A stretch of DNA of 64,000 nucleotides from Actinacidiphila acidipaludis. Its GTDB lineage: Bacteria > Actinomycetota > Actinomycetes > Streptomycetales > Streptomycetaceae. This document shows, piece after piece, positions 25,011-34,698 of the stretch. The stretch lies in NCBI RefSeq assembly GCF_019890725.1, contig NZ_JAINZZ010000007.1:124001-188000 (forward strand), given 5' to 3'. The notes beneath the pieces are model-generated. The model was not told the origin of the DNA. It did no database searches and saw only the letters and a program-made list of their open reading frames with translations. The first letter of the stretch is position 1. Each line of letters opens with the position of its first letter. Position numbers and translations under genes: made by a program.

Positions 25011-26531
25011 ATGCCCGCCCAGCCAGCCCCGTCCGTCCAGCCGGCCACCGGTGCCGGCGGCGGCGACGGTGCGCGCCGCCGCCGTGAAGCCACCCACTAC
25101 CTGTATCTGGCCGTGATCGTGGCCGCCGTCGCCGGCGCGGTCCTGGGACTCGTCGCGCCCGGCACGGCCACCAGCCTCAAACCGCTCGGCACCGGATTCG
25201 TCAACCTGATCAAGATGATGATCTCGCCGGTCATCTTCTGCACCCTGGTGCTGGGCATCGGCTCGGTCCGCAAGGCCGCGAAGGTCGGCAAGGTCGGCGG
25301 CCTGGCGCTGGGCTACTTCGTGGTGATGTCGTTCGTGGCGCTCGCCATCGGCCTGCTGGTCGGCAACATCCTGCATCCCGGCAGCGGACTGCACCTGACG
25401 AAGGCGCTGGCCGGCGCCGGCCACGCGCAGGCGGCCAACGCCCCTGCCGAGGGCGTGGACTTCGTCCTGGGCATCATCCCCACCACCTTCGTGTCGGCCT
25501 TCACGGAGGGCCAGGTGCTCCAGACGCTGCTGATCGCGCTGCTCACCGGCTTCGCGCTGCAGGCCCTCGGCCCGGTCGGCGCCCCGGTGCTGCGCGGCAT
25601 CGGGCACCTGCAGAAGCTGCTGTTCAAGGTGCTGTCCATGATCATGTGGGCGGCGCCGCTGGGCGCGTTCGGCGCGCTCGCCGCGGTCGTCGGCTCGGCC
25701 GGGGTGGACGCGCTGAAGGCGCTGGCCACGATCATGCTCGGCTTCTACGCGTCCTGCCTGCTCTTCGTGGTCGTGGTGCTCGGCCTGCTGCTGCGGCTGT
25801 GCACCGGCGTGAACCTGTTCGCGCTGCTGCGGTACCTGGCGCGGGAGTTCCTGCTGATCGTCTCCACCTCGTCGTCGGAGTCCGCGCTGCCGCTGCTGAT
25901 GGCGAAGATGGAGCACCTCGGCGTCAGCCGGCCGGTCGTCGGCATCACCGTGCCGACCGGCTACTCCTTCAACCTCGACGGCACGATGATCTATCTGACG
26001 ATGGCCTCGCTGTTCATCGCCGACGCGATGAACACCCCGCTGGGCTTCGGCGAGCAGGTCTCGCTGCTGCTGTTCATGATGGTCGCCTCCAAGGGCGCCG
26101 CCGGGGTGTCCGGTTCGGGCCTTGCCTCGCTGGCCACCGGACTGCAGTCGCACAAGCCCGCGCTGGTCGACGGCATCGGGCTGATCGTGGGCATCGACCG
26201 CTTCATGAGCGAGGCCCGCGCGGTCACCAACTTCGCCGGCAACGCGGTCGCGACGGTCCTGGTCGGCACCTGGACCGGCGAGTTCGACCGGGCCCGCGCC
26301 GCCCTCGTCCTCTCCGGCGAGCTGCCGTTCGACGCCGTGGCGCTCGCCGACGCCGACGCGGCGGGGGACGACGAGCACGAGCCGTCCGCTAGGCCGGGGA
26401 GCGCAGCCGGGACCGAGAGCAAAACCGAGACCGGTACGGGGACCGGGAGTGAAGCCGGGACCGGGACCGGGACGTCGGCCGAGCCGGCCCCCGCGCCCTC
26501 GTCCGTCCCGGCTCAGCCCGCCGCCGGCTGA
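25011..26531 (+). CDS. dctA: Dicarboxylate/amino acid:cation symporter (DAACS family)
   Basis: The 506-residue inner-membrane symporter takes up C4-dicarboxylates (succinate, fumarate, malate) with protons or sodium. It has about eight membrane segments, the re-entrant serine-rich loop STSSSESALPLLMAKME and the substrate motif GYSFNLDGTMIY, followed by MVASKGAAGVSGSG and the NFAGNA block. The match to DctA rather than glutamate carriers is supported by the neighbouring CitAB-type two-component system. The ATG follows GGGAG closely. The last 80 residues form an unusual hydrophilic Gly/Thr/Glu/Ala/Pro tail coded by short GGGACC-like repeats. It is transcribed away from the kinase gene. Confidence 0.88.
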   Translation: MPAQPAPSVQPATGAGGGDGARRRREATHYLYLAVIVAAVAGAVLGLVAPGTATSLKPLGTGFVNLIKMMISPVIFCTLVLGIGSVRKAAKVGKVGGLALGYFVVMSFVALAIGLLVGNILHPGSGLHLTKALAGAGHAQAANAPAEGVDFVLGIIPTTFVSAFTEGQVLQTLLIALLTGFALQALGPVGAPVLRGIGHLQKLLFKVLSMIMWAAPLGAFGALAAVVGSAGVDALKALATIMLGFYASCLLFVVVVLGLLLRLCTGVNLFALLRYLAREFLLIVSTSSSESALPLLMAKMEHLGVSRPVVGITVPTGYSFNLDGTMIYLTMASLFIADAMNTPLGFGEQVSLLLFMMVASKGAAGVSGSGLASLATGLQSHKPALVDGIGLIVGIDRFMSEARAVTNFAGNAVATVLVGTWTGEFDRARAALVLSGELPFDAVALADADAAGDDEHEPSARPGSAAGTESKTETGTGTGSEAGTGTGTSAEPAPAPSSVPAQPAAG

Positions 26532-26541
26532 CCGCCCGGGA

Positions 26542-26570
26542 GGGGCCGCGGCCTACCCGGCCGCGGCCCC
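26542..26570. terminator. Bidirectional terminator hairpin
   Basis: An 11-bp perfect stem (GGGGCCGCGGC with GCCGCGGCCCC) and seven-base loop, followed by TTCCT, lie between the convergent symporter and MprF-like genes. Confidence 0.8.
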
Positions 26571-26574
26571 TTCC

Positions 26575-28395
26575 TCACGCCCCGCGGCGCAGCCGCGCCA
26601 GCGGCCTGGGCGTGACGATGAAGCCCTCGGCGCGGGCGCTGGCCAGACCGATGCGCGGCAGATGCGCGCTCTTGGCGAAGAGCAGGAACCGCGGCTCCCA
26701 GATCGGGCGGTACTTGGCGTTCGCGCGGTACAGCGACTCCAGCTGCCACCAGCGCGAGAAGAACATCAGCGCGGACCGCCACATCCGCAGCACCGGCCCG
26801 GCGCCGAGCCGGGCCCCGCCCTCGAACACCGAGCGGAACATCGCGAAGTTCAGTGACAGTCGCTCCACACCGACCTCGCGGGACCGCTCGATCAGGTCCA
26901 GGACCATGAACTCGACCAGACCGTTCTCGCCGTCCCGGTCACGTCGCATCAGGTCCAGCGACAGCCCCTCGTCGCCCCACGGCACGAAGCTCAGCAGGGC
27001 CCGCAGCTCGCCGTCCGCGTCGTGGCACTCGATCATCACGCAGCCGCCGTCGGCGGGGTCGCCGAGGCGCCCGAGCGCCATGGAGAAGCCGCGTTCGGTC
27101 TGCCCGTCCCGCCACCGGTCGGCGGCGTCGACCAGCGCGGCCATCTCCGCGGCGGGGATGTCGCGGTGGCGGCGGATCCGGGTGGTGTAGCCGGCCCGCC
27201 GGACCCGGTTGTAGGCCTGCCGCACGCCGCGCATCGCCCGGCCGTCGAGGCTGAACTCGTCGGTCTCCACGATCGCCTCGTCGCCCAGCTCCAGCGCGTC
27301 CAGGCCGTGCCGGGCGTACACCGTGCCGCCCTCCTCGCTGGCGCCCATCACCGCGGGGATCCACGCGTGGTCGCGGGCCGTCACCAACCAGGCGTCGATC
27401 GCGCCGGGCCACGCCTCGACGTCGCCGATCGGGTCGCCCGCGGCCAGCGCCACGCCGCCCACCACCCGGTAGGCGATCGCGGCCTTGCCGCTGGGGGAGA
27501 AGACCACGGACTTGTCGCGGCGCAGCGCGAAGTAGCCCAGCGAGTCGCGGCGGCCGTGCCGGTCCAGCAGGGCGCGCAGCCGGTCCTCGTCGTCCCGGCT
27601 CTGCGCCTCCTGCCCGCGCGGCGAGCGGAACAGCGCGTACAGCACGGCCAGCAGCAGGACCAGCCCGGCCAGGTTGATGCCCGCGTTGACCAGCGGGTTG
27701 ACGTGCAGGTTCGGCGCGATGTCGTCGTCCCGGCTGAGGGTCGCCAGCCGCAGCGCGACGTACCAGACGCGGTCGCCGACGCTCGCCCCGTCCGGGCCGA
27801 CCGCGGTCACCAGGGTGGTGCCGACCAGCACCGACAGCAGGGCGCCGACGCCGAGGACGGCGAGCGCGAGCTGCGGGTTGGTCCGGTCGCCCTTGCCGAA
27901 GAACTCGCGGCGGCCCAGTACGGCGAAGGCCAGTACCGCCAGCGTCAGGGCGGTGGAGACCCAGTTGAACGGGTGCCGGCGGAAGTCGGAGTACACCAGG
28001 CCCCACACCGACAGCGCCGCGTAGCCGCCGCACAGGGTGACGAACACCAGCCACGCCATGCGCTTGTGGCGGGCCAGCATCATGCCCATGAAGCCGGCGG
28101 CCGCGGCCGAGCCGAAGCCCGCGAAGAGCATGAACGGCGTGAACAGCTCACCGGTGTTGTGCTCGGCGACCTCCTGCCGGACGGTCAGCGACACCGCCGT
28201 CGCCAGGTTCAGCAGCGCGATCACCCGCAGGTACCAGATGGGCACCAGGGCACTGCGCCGCGACAGCGCGCTCCCGCCCCGCGGGCAGCGCCCGCCGGTC
28301 GTCTGCGGATGCGGTGACGGCGACGGGGTGACGGTGCCTCGTGGTGGTGCGGTCCGCGTACCGGCGCGCGGAGGCGCGCTGACGGCACTGCTCAT
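26575..28395 (-). CDS. MprF-like membrane protein with phosphatidylglycerol lysyltransferase (DUF2156) domain
   Basis: The 606-residue protein has about six membrane helices in its first half. The second half is a cytoplasmic GNAT-like DUF2156 domain with the blocks DKSVVFSPSGKAAIAYRVVGG, GDPIGD, and LSLNFAMFRSVFEGG. In MprF the domain transfers lysine or alanine from aminoacyl-tRNA to phosphatidylglycerol, reducing envelope negative charge. The shorter membrane part means flippase activity is doubtful, and the aminoacyl donor is unknown. The ATG follows GGGAGG by eight bases. It appears to be a single transcription unit with terminators or divergent space on both sides. Confidence 0.82.
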   Translation of the reverse strand: MSSAVSAPPRAGTRTAPPRGTVTPSPSPHPQTTGGRCPRGGSALSRRSALVPIWYLRVIALLNLATAVSLTVRQEVAEHNTGELFTPFMLFAGFGSAAAAGFMGMMLARHKRMAWLVFVTLCGGYAALSVWGLVYSDFRRHPFNWVSTALTLAVLAFAVLGRREFFGKGDRTNPQLALAVLGVGALLSVLVGTTLVTAVGPDGASVGDRVWYVALRLATLSRDDDIAPNLHVNPLVNAGINLAGLVLLLAVLYALFRSPRGQEAQSRDDEDRLRALLDRHGRRDSLGYFALRRDKSVVFSPSGKAAIAYRVVGGVALAAGDPIGDVEAWPGAIDAWLVTARDHAWIPAVMGASEEGGTVYARHGLDALELGDEAIVETDEFSLDGRAMRGVRQAYNRVRRAGYTTRIRRHRDIPAAEMAALVDAADRWRDGQTERGFSMALGRLGDPADGGCVMIECHDADGELRALLSFVPWGDEGLSLDLMRRDRDGENGLVEFMVLDLIERSREVGVERLSLNFAMFRSVFEGGARLGAGPVLRMWRSALMFFSRWWQLESLYRANAKYRPIWEPRFLLFAKSAHLPRIGLASARAEGFIVTPRPLARLRRGA

Positions 28396-28532
28396 GATGT
28401 TCGCCTCCCGGGCGACAGCCCTGAATCGTTCCCGGGGCCCTGACCGCCCGAACGGGAACGAGGGCACAGGCTACCAACGCCGTGTGCCCTCGCAACCCCT
28501 TGCGTACGGGTGTTCACCCACGCTTTGCGGTT

Positions 28533-30500
28533 TCAGTCGACCTCGGCCACCGCCTGCGCGAACTGGGCGGCGTACAGGCGGGCGTAGGCGCCCTCGGCGG
28601 CCAGCAGTTCGTCGTGCGTGCCCTGCTCGACGATGGACCCGGACTCCATGACCAGGATGACGTCCGCGTCGCGGATCGTGGACAGCCGGTGCGCGATGAC
28701 GAAGCTGGTGCGGCCGTGGCTGAGCTTGGCCATCGCGCGCTGGATCAGCACCTCGGTGCGGGTGTCGACCGAGCTGGTGGCCTCGTCCAGCACCAGGATC
28801 ACCGGGTCGGACAGGAACGCCCGGGCGATGGTGATGAGCTGCTTCTCGCCCGCGCTGACGCCGGTGCCCTCGTCGTCGATGACCGTGTCGTAGCCGTCGG
28901 GCAGCGTGCGGATGAAGCGGTCGGCGTGCGCGGCCCTGGCCGCCGCCTCGATCTGCTCCCGGGTGGCCTTCGCGCTGCCGTACCCGATGTTGTCGGCGAT
29001 GGTCCCGCCGAACAGCCAGGTGTCCTGGAGCACCATGCCGATCGCCGCGCGCAGTTCCTCACGGGACATCGCCGCGACATCGACGCCGTCCAGGGTGATC
29101 CGGCCGCCGTCGACCTCGTAGAACCGCATCAGCAGGTTCACCAGCGTGGTCTTGCCCGCGCCGGTCGGGCCGACGATCGCCACCGTGTTGCCCGGCTCGA
29201 CGGTCAGCGACAGGCCGTCGATGAGCGGCTTCTCCGGCTGGTAGCGGAAGCTGACGTCCTCCAGGGCCACCCGGCCGCGCAGCTCCAGCGGGCGGACCGG
29301 CTCGGCCGGGTCCGCCGACTGCTCGTCGGCGTCGAGGAGTTCGAAGACCCGCTCGGCCGAGGCGACCCCGGACTGGATCAGGTTCGACATGCTCGCGACC
29401 TGCGTCAGCGGCTGGCTGAACTGCCGCGAGTACTGGATGAACGCCTGCACGTCGCCGATCGACAGCGCGCCCGACGCCACCCGCAGTCCGCCGACCACCG
29501 CGACCAGCACGTAGTTGAGGTTGCCGATGAACATCATCAGCGGCTGGATCGTGCCGGAGATGAACTGGGCACGGAATCCCGAGCGGAACAGCTCCTCGTT
29601 CTCCCGCTCGAAGGTCTCCGCGGACTCCTTGGCCCGGCCGAAGACCTTCACCAGCGAGTGCCCGGTGTACATCTCCTCGATGTGCGCGTTGAGCGTGCCG
29701 GTGGTCTTCCACTGCTTCACGAACTGCGGTTGCGCCCGCTTGCCGACGCGGGTGGCCACCAGCAGCGTCACCGGCACGGTGATCAGCGCCACCAGGGCCA
29801 GCAGCCAGGAGATCCAGAACATCATGGCCAGCACACCGACGATGGTCAGCACCGAGTTGATGAGCTGACCCATGGTCTGCTGCATCGTCTGGCCGATGTT
29901 GTCGATGTCGTTGGTGGCGCGGCTGAGCACCTCGCCGCGCGGCTGCTGGTCGAAGTACGACAGCGGCAGCCGGGCCAGCTTGTGCTCGACCTCCCGGCGC
30001 AGCCGGTAGACCGCCCGGTTGATGACCTTCGTCGCGGTCCGCATCTGCAGCACGCTGAGCAGCGCGGCGACCACGTACACGGCGAGCGCCAGCAGCAGCA
30101 CGTCGCCGATCGCGCCGAAGTCCATGCCCTTGCCCGGCGTGAAGTCGATACCCGAGAGCATGTCGGCGACGCCGCCCTTGCCGTGCGCCCGCAGGTAGTC
30201 CAGGGCCTCCTGCTTGGAGCCGCCGTGGACCTGCCGGCCGATGACGCCGGCGAAGATCAGGTCGGTGGCGTGGCCCAGGATCCGCGGGCCGGTCACCGTC
30301 AGCGCCACGCTCAGCGTGCCCAGCGCCAGGACCGTGCAGAGGAAGTAGCGGTCGGGCCGCATCAGGCCGACGAGCCGCTTGAGCGACCCCTTGAAGTCCA
30401 TCGACCGCTCGATGGGTCCGCCGCTCATGAAGCGGGCCGGGCCCGCCATCGGCCCAGGCCCGCGGCGCACCGCGGGCTTCTTCGGGTCTCCGCCGCTCAT
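28533..30500 (-). CDS. ABC exporter half-transporter, canonical Walker B subunit
   Basis: The 655-residue half-transporter has a membrane domain of six helices, then a nucleotide-binding domain with Walker A VGPTGAGKTT, signature GVSAGEKQL, Walker B VILVLDEATSSVD and switch His (VIAHRLSTIRDAD). The catalytic Glu after Walker B is present, but the signature is SAGE instead of SGGQ. Together with the gene it overlaps, this gives a heterodimer with one consensus and one degenerate ATP site, as in BmrCD or TM287/288. The N-terminus is a Gly/Pro-rich tail. The substrate is probably a lipid or drug and is unproven. The start overlaps the upstream stop by four bases. Confidence 0.9.
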   Translation of the reverse strand: MSGGDPKKPAVRRGPGPMAGPARFMSGGPIERSMDFKGSLKRLVGLMRPDRYFLCTVLALGTLSVALTVTGPRILGHATDLIFAGVIGRQVHGGSKQEALDYLRAHGKGGVADMLSGIDFTPGKGMDFGAIGDVLLLALAVYVVAALLSVLQMRTATKVINRAVYRLRREVEHKLARLPLSYFDQQPRGEVLSRATNDIDNIGQTMQQTMGQLINSVLTIVGVLAMMFWISWLLALVALITVPVTLLVATRVGKRAQPQFVKQWKTTGTLNAHIEEMYTGHSLVKVFGRAKESAETFERENEELFRSGFRAQFISGTIQPLMMFIGNLNYVLVAVVGGLRVASGALSIGDVQAFIQYSRQFSQPLTQVASMSNLIQSGVASAERVFELLDADEQSADPAEPVRPLELRGRVALEDVSFRYQPEKPLIDGLSLTVEPGNTVAIVGPTGAGKTTLVNLLMRFYEVDGGRITLDGVDVAAMSREELRAAIGMVLQDTWLFGGTIADNIGYGSAKATREQIEAAARAAHADRFIRTLPDGYDTVIDDEGTGVSAGEKQLITIARAFLSDPVILVLDEATSSVDTRTEVLIQRAMAKLSHGRTSFVIAHRLSTIRDADVILVMESGSIVEQGTHDELLAAEGAYARLYAAQFAQAVAEVD

Positions 30501-32233
30501 GCCGCCGCCTCCTCTTCGGTGAGCTGCGACAACACGATCTCCCGGTAGGTCTTGTCGTCCGCCATCAGTTCCGCGTGGGTTCCGGTGCCGACGACCCGGC
30601 CCTCGTCGAGGACCACGATCCGGTCGGCCTCACGGATGGTGGAGACGCGCTGGGCGACGATCACCACCGTGGCGTCGGCCGTCTCCTGCGACAGCGCGCG
30701 GCGCAGCGCCGCGTCCGTGGCGTAGTCCAGCGCGGAGAAGGAGTCGTCGAACAGGTAGATCTCCGGGCGGCGGACCAGCACCCGGGCGATGGCCAGGCGC
30801 TGCCGCTGGCCGCCGGAGACGTTGCTGCCGCCCTGCGCGATCGGCGCGTCCAGGCCGCCGTCCAGCTTCTCGACGAAGTCCTTGGCCTGCGCCACCTCCA
30901 GCGCGTGCCACAGCTCCTCGTCGGTCGCGTCCGGCTTGCCGTAGCGCAGGTTCGAGGCCACCGTGCCGGAGAACAGGTAGGGCTTCTGCGGGACCAGGCC
31001 GACCGTCTCGGAGAGCAGCGCCGGGTCGATGGTCGCGACGTCCTCGCCGTCGATCAGCACCTGGCCGCCGGTCGCGTCGTACAGGCGGGGGATCAGGCCG
31101 AGCAGGGTGGACTTGCCGCTGCCGGTCGAACCGATCACCGCGGTGGTCTCGCCCGGCCGGGCCACCAGGTCGATGCCGCGCAGCACCGCCGCCTCGGCGC
31201 CCGGGTAGGCGAAGTCGACGTCGAACAGCTCGAGTTCGCCGTGCCGCCGCAGCGAGGTGACCGGCGCGACGGGATGGACGACACTGGACTCGGTGCCCAG
31301 CACCTCCTCGATGCGCTCGGCGCAGACCTCGGCGCGCGGCACCATCATGAACATGAAGGTGGCCATCATCACCGACATCAGGATCTGCATCAGATAGCTG
31401 AGGAACGCGGTCAGCGCGCCGACCTGCATGCCGCCGCTGTCGATCCGGTGGGCGCCGAACCACAGCACGGCCACGCTGGAGGTGTTCACGATCGCCATGA
31501 CCGTCGGGAACATCAGCGCCATCAGCCGGCCGGTGGCCAGCGAGACCGCCGTCACCTCGTCGTTGGCCACGCCGAAACGTTGCTGCTCGTAGCCGTCCTT
31601 GACGAAGGCCCGGATCACCCGGATGCCGGTGATCTGCTCACGCAGCACGCGGTTGACGGTGTCCACCCGCTTCTGCATGGTCCGGAACAGCGGGCGCATC
31701 CTCCGCACGATCAGGCTCACCGCGATGCCCAGCACCGGCACCACGGCCAGCAGCAGCGAGGACAGCGGCACGTCCTGGCCGAGCGCCATGATGATGCCGC
31801 CGAAGCACATGATCGGCGCGGAGACCATCAGCGTGAAGGTCATCAGCACCAGCATCTGGACCTGCTGGACGTCGTTGGTGGTGCGGGTGATCAGCGAAGG
31901 GGCGCCGAACTGGCCGACCTCGCGGGCGGAGAAGCTCTGCACCTTGTCGAAGACCGACTTGCGGATGTCACGGCCCACGGACATGGCCGTCCTGGCGCCG
32001 AAGTAGACGGCGCCGATCGAGCACACCACCTGGGCGAGGGTCACGGCGATCATGGTGCCGCCCATCCCCAGGATGTAGCCGCTGTCGCCCTTGACCACGC
32101 CGTTGTCGATGATGTCGGCGTTGAGGGTGGGCAGGAAGAGGGCTGCGATCGTCGACACGAGCTGCAGCACCACGAGCAGCCCGATGGGGCGCTTGTACGG
32201 TCCGAGATGGGACCGCAGGAGTCGGATCAGCAC
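30497..32233 (-). CDS. ABC exporter half-transporter, degenerate Walker B subunit
   Basis: The 578-residue half-transporter begins with LIRLLRSHLGPYKRPIGLLV and has six membrane helices. The nucleotide-binding domain has Walker A IGSTGSGKST, canonical signature NVSGGQRQR, and Walker B IYLFDDSFSALD, in which Asp replaces the catalytic Glu. The switch region reads VIVAQRVSTIREAD, with Gln instead of His. Those substitutions mark the degenerate half of a heterodimeric exporter whose partner is encoded directly downstream with an ATGA overlap. The start is GTG with a GAGG site. About 300 bases upstream to the kinase gene hold no gene, only GC-rich short repeats. Confidence 0.9.
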   Translation of the reverse strand: MLIRLLRSHLGPYKRPIGLLVVLQLVSTIAALFLPTLNADIIDNGVVKGDSGYILGMGGTMIAVTLAQVVCSIGAVYFGARTAMSVGRDIRKSVFDKVQSFSAREVGQFGAPSLITRTTNDVQQVQMLVLMTFTLMVSAPIMCFGGIIMALGQDVPLSSLLLAVVPVLGIAVSLIVRRMRPLFRTMQKRVDTVNRVLREQITGIRVIRAFVKDGYEQQRFGVANDEVTAVSLATGRLMALMFPTVMAIVNTSSVAVLWFGAHRIDSGGMQVGALTAFLSYLMQILMSVMMATFMFMMVPRAEVCAERIEEVLGTESSVVHPVAPVTSLRRHGELELFDVDFAYPGAEAAVLRGIDLVARPGETTAVIGSTGSGKSTLLGLIPRLYDATGGQVLIDGEDVATIDPALLSETVGLVPQKPYLFSGTVASNLRYGKPDATDEELWHALEVAQAKDFVEKLDGGLDAPIAQGGSNVSGGQRQRLAIARVLVRRPEIYLFDDSFSALDYATDAALRRALSQETADATVVIVAQRVSTIREADRIVVLDEGRVVGTGTHAELMADDKTYREIVLSQLTEEEAAA

Positions 32234-32530
32234 ACTGGTTACCTCGGTGTCGGGCGAAGAGCCAGATCGGGGGTGGACGCCGGCATCCCGGAAGGACGCA
32301 TGGGCCCCCTGGAGGGTTGAGCGGGGCGCCCGCCGTTCGGCCGGCGGGCAACCCTATCTTCCGGCATCCCTGCGACGCATGGGATTTACCCGGGCGGAGG
32401 CCCGGCGTACCCGGGTGAACGGGGGAGTGCCCCGGGGAGCCGCGCGCTGTCCCGGGGGAACCGAAGGGCCGTCACCCGGGGCGAGGGAGCGGAGGGGCCG
32501 TCACCCCGGGGAACGGGAACGGAGGGCGCG

Positions 32531-33982
32531 TCAGGAGTGCAGGATGTCGAACGCCCCCGGATGGGTGTTCTCGCGCACCGCCCGGTACTGCTGCCGCACC
32601 GCGGAGCCGACCGCGGCCTCGTCGCCCGGGTCGAGCAGCCGGGCCTGGGCGGTCTGCCACTGCGGCGGCTCGTGCTGCGGCTGGGAGCCCATCACCGCGC
32701 CCAGCGACCAGGCCGCCTGCCGGGCCGCGCCCAGCGCCGCGTACTCCGCGGCGGGCGGGACGACCACCAGCGCACCGAACAGCGCGGGGGCGATCGCCTG
32801 CACCGCGGGCAGCTCGGCCGCCGCGCCCAGCAGGAACACCCGGTGCACCTGCACGCCCTTGGTGCGCAGCACGTCGAGCGCGTCCACCAGCCCGCACAGC
32901 ATGCCCTCGAACGCGGCCCTGGCCAGGTGCTCCGGCTTCATCGACTCGCGGCGCAGCCCGGTCAGCGTGCCGGCGGTGTGCGGCAGGTCCGGCGTCCGCT
33001 CGCCCTCCAGATAGGGGAGCATCACCAGTCCGTACGAGCCCGGCGTGGACGTCAGCGCCAGCTCGGAGAGCCCGGCGAGATCGGTGCCGAGCAGATCGGC
33101 GGTGCCGCGCAGCGTGCGCACCGCGTTCCGCACCTGCACCAGCGGCAGATGGCGACCGGTCGCGTCGGCGTAGCCGGTGACCGTGCCGGTCGGGTCCTTG
33201 ACCGCCTCGTGGTGCACGACGAAGACGGTGCCGGCCGCGCCCAGCGAGACCACCGCGTCCCCCGGCCGCAGGCCCAGCCCGAGCGCCGCGGCCATCGTGT
33301 CGCCGGTGCCGGCCGAGATCAGCAGGCCCTCCGGGGTCTGCCCGGCGGGCTCGGCGGGGGCCAGCACCTCGGGGAGCTGGACCTGGTGGCCCAGCGCCAG
33401 CTCCAGCAGATCCGTGCGGTAGGCGCCGGTGGCCGCGGACCAGTAGCCGGTGCCGGAGGCGTCGCCGCGGTCGGTGGTGCGCCGCGGGGGCTGTCCCAGG
33501 AGCTGCCAGACCAACCAGTCGTGGGGGAGGAGCACCTGGGCGACGCGTTTGGCGGCGGCCGGTTCGTGCTGCGCGAGCCAGCGCAGCTTGGCGACCGGGT
33601 GGGCGGCCTGCGGGACGGCGCCCACCGCCTCCGCCCAGCCGCCGGGGCCGCCGAGTTCCTCGGTGAGGTCGGCGGCCTGGACCTGGGCCCGCAGGTCGCC
33701 GCGGAGCAGCGCCGGGCGGACGGTGACCCCGCCGGCGTCCAGCGCCAGCAGGCCGTGCTGCTGCCCGGAGATGCCGATGGCCTGGACGCCCTCCAGGACG
33801 CCGCCGGTGGCGGCTTCGCCCAGCGAGAGCAGCCAGGCCTGCGGATCGATCTCGGTCGGCTTCTCGCCGTCCTCCAGCGGATGCGGGGCATGCCCCTGCC
33901 GGAGCACCTCCCCGGTGTCGCTGTCGCAGACGACGATGGTGGTGCCTGTGGTCGAGCTGTCTATGCCCGCGACTTTCCCCAT
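32531..33982 (-). CDS. FGGY-family carbohydrate kinase, xylulokinase-like
   Basis: This 483-residue two-domain sugar kinase opens with the phosphate-1 loop AGIDSSTTGTTIVVCD, followed by the substrate region ISGQQHGLLALD. The FGGY-type motif DASGTGYWS lies near residue 168, and the adenosine region VFLLGAAAELPAVQAIAP is in the C-terminal domain. QQHG and the overall length favour xylulokinase (D-xylulose to D-xylulose 5-phosphate). No xylose isomerase or transporter gene is near, so the substrate is uncertain. The normally conserved GGG of the C-domain reads GAA. No clear ribosome site precedes the ATG; CATCAT lies seven bases upstream. Confidence 0.82.
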   Translation of the reverse strand: MGKVAGIDSSTTGTTIVVCDSDTGEVLRQGHAPHPLEDGEKPTEIDPQAWLLSLGEAATGGVLEGVQAIGISGQQHGLLALDAGGVTVRPALLRGDLRAQVQAADLTEELGGPGGWAEAVGAVPQAAHPVAKLRWLAQHEPAAAKRVAQVLLPHDWLVWQLLGQPPRRTTDRGDASGTGYWSAATGAYRTDLLELALGHQVQLPEVLAPAEPAGQTPEGLLISAGTGDTMAAALGLGLRPGDAVVSLGAAGTVFVVHHEAVKDPTGTVTGYADATGRHLPLVQVRNAVRTLRGTADLLGTDLAGLSELALTSTPGSYGLVMLPYLEGERTPDLPHTAGTLTGLRRESMKPEHLARAAFEGMLCGLVDALDVLRTKGVQVHRVFLLGAAAELPAVQAIAPALFGALVVVPPAAEYAALGAARQAAWSLGAVMGSQPQHEPPQWQTAQARLLDPGDEAAVGSAVRQQYRAVRENTHPGAFDILHS

Positions 33983-34063
33983 GCCGCCGATGATGCCGCA
34001 CCGGAGCGGTGCGGCGGCGCACTGCGGTGGATCAGCCGGGGATCTGCGGTGATCTGCCGCGGA

Positions 34064-34360
34064 TCAGGTGTTGGAGGTGCCCCAGTCGTCCTCGGGCGCG
34101 TTGCCGTTGTGCAGCGCCCGCACCTTCTGCGCCAGGGAGTCGGGGAGGTGGTCCCCGACCGTCGAGGTGACCTTGCCCGCGGTCTTCGAGGCCGCCTGGC
34201 GGCCCTGCAGCACCGCCGCCTCGGCCGTGTTGCGCACGGCGGGATTCTGGGCGAGCTTCTGCGCCTGGGCGCGCAGCTGCTCGTACCGCTCGCGGCCGGC
34301 GCGCGTGCCGAGCACGTACCCGACCAGGGCTCCGGTGATGAACGTCAGCCGGTACCGCAT
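34064..34360 (-). CDS. YtxH-like small membrane-anchored protein
   Basis: The 98-residue protein starts with one short hydrophobic segment (RLTFITGALVGYVLGTRAGR) of the YtxH kind, with a GxxxG-like pattern. An amphipathic, Ala/Gln/Lys-rich helical stretch follows (YEQLRAQAQKLAQNPAVRNT) and then an acidic tail. Such proteins are seen across actinobacteria, some linked to general stress, but no activity is known. The ATG follows AAGGGTGGAG. It is alone between the sugar kinase gene and the tRNA cluster, with about 80 bases to the kinase. Confidence 0.8.
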   Translation of the reverse strand: MRYRLTFITGALVGYVLGTRAGRERYEQLRAQAQKLAQNPAVRNTAEAAVLQGRQAASKTAGKVTSTVGDHLPDSLAQKVRALHNGNAPEDDWGTSNT

Positions 34361-34537
34361 GGCTCCACCCTTCTTCGTACCCTCGGGGCTGTTCGGCGCC
34401 TACCCTGCGCACCCGGGCGGCAACCCCGGCGCAAGCGGTTGGCGGAGCACCCCCCCACTTGCGCTAATGTATGTGTCGCACCGAGTGCGCGCCCTCCGGG
34501 ACCATCCCGGCGGGTGCATTCGGCGCACGCAGAGCGA

Positions 34538-34610
34538 TCCTCCGTAGCTCAATTGGCAGAGCAGCCGGCTGTTAACCGGCAGGTTACTGGTTCGAGTCCA
34601 GTCGGGGGAG
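34538..34610 (+). tRNA. tRNA-Asn (GTT), copy 1
   Basis: A full cloverleaf can be drawn. The acceptor stem TCCTCCG pairs with CGGGGGA (one T-G pair). The anticodon loop CTGTTAA has GTT at 34571-34573, and the T-loop is TTCGAGT. Discriminator base G73 follows, and the CCA end is not encoded. Confidence 0.97.
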
Positions 34611-34615
34611 CTCGG

Positions 34616-34688
34616 TCCTCCGTAGCTCAATTGGCAGAGCAGCCGGCTGTTAACCGGCAGGTTACTGGTTCGAGTCCAGTCGGGGGAG
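34616..34688 (+). tRNA. tRNA-Asn (GTT), copy 2
   Basis: This copy is identical over all 73 bases to the first, shifted by 78 bases, leaving a five-base spacer. The anticodon is at 34649-34651. The close tandem copy and a terminator downstream suggest both are cut from one precursor. Confidence 0.97.
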
Positions 34689-34698
34689 CGCTTGGATC

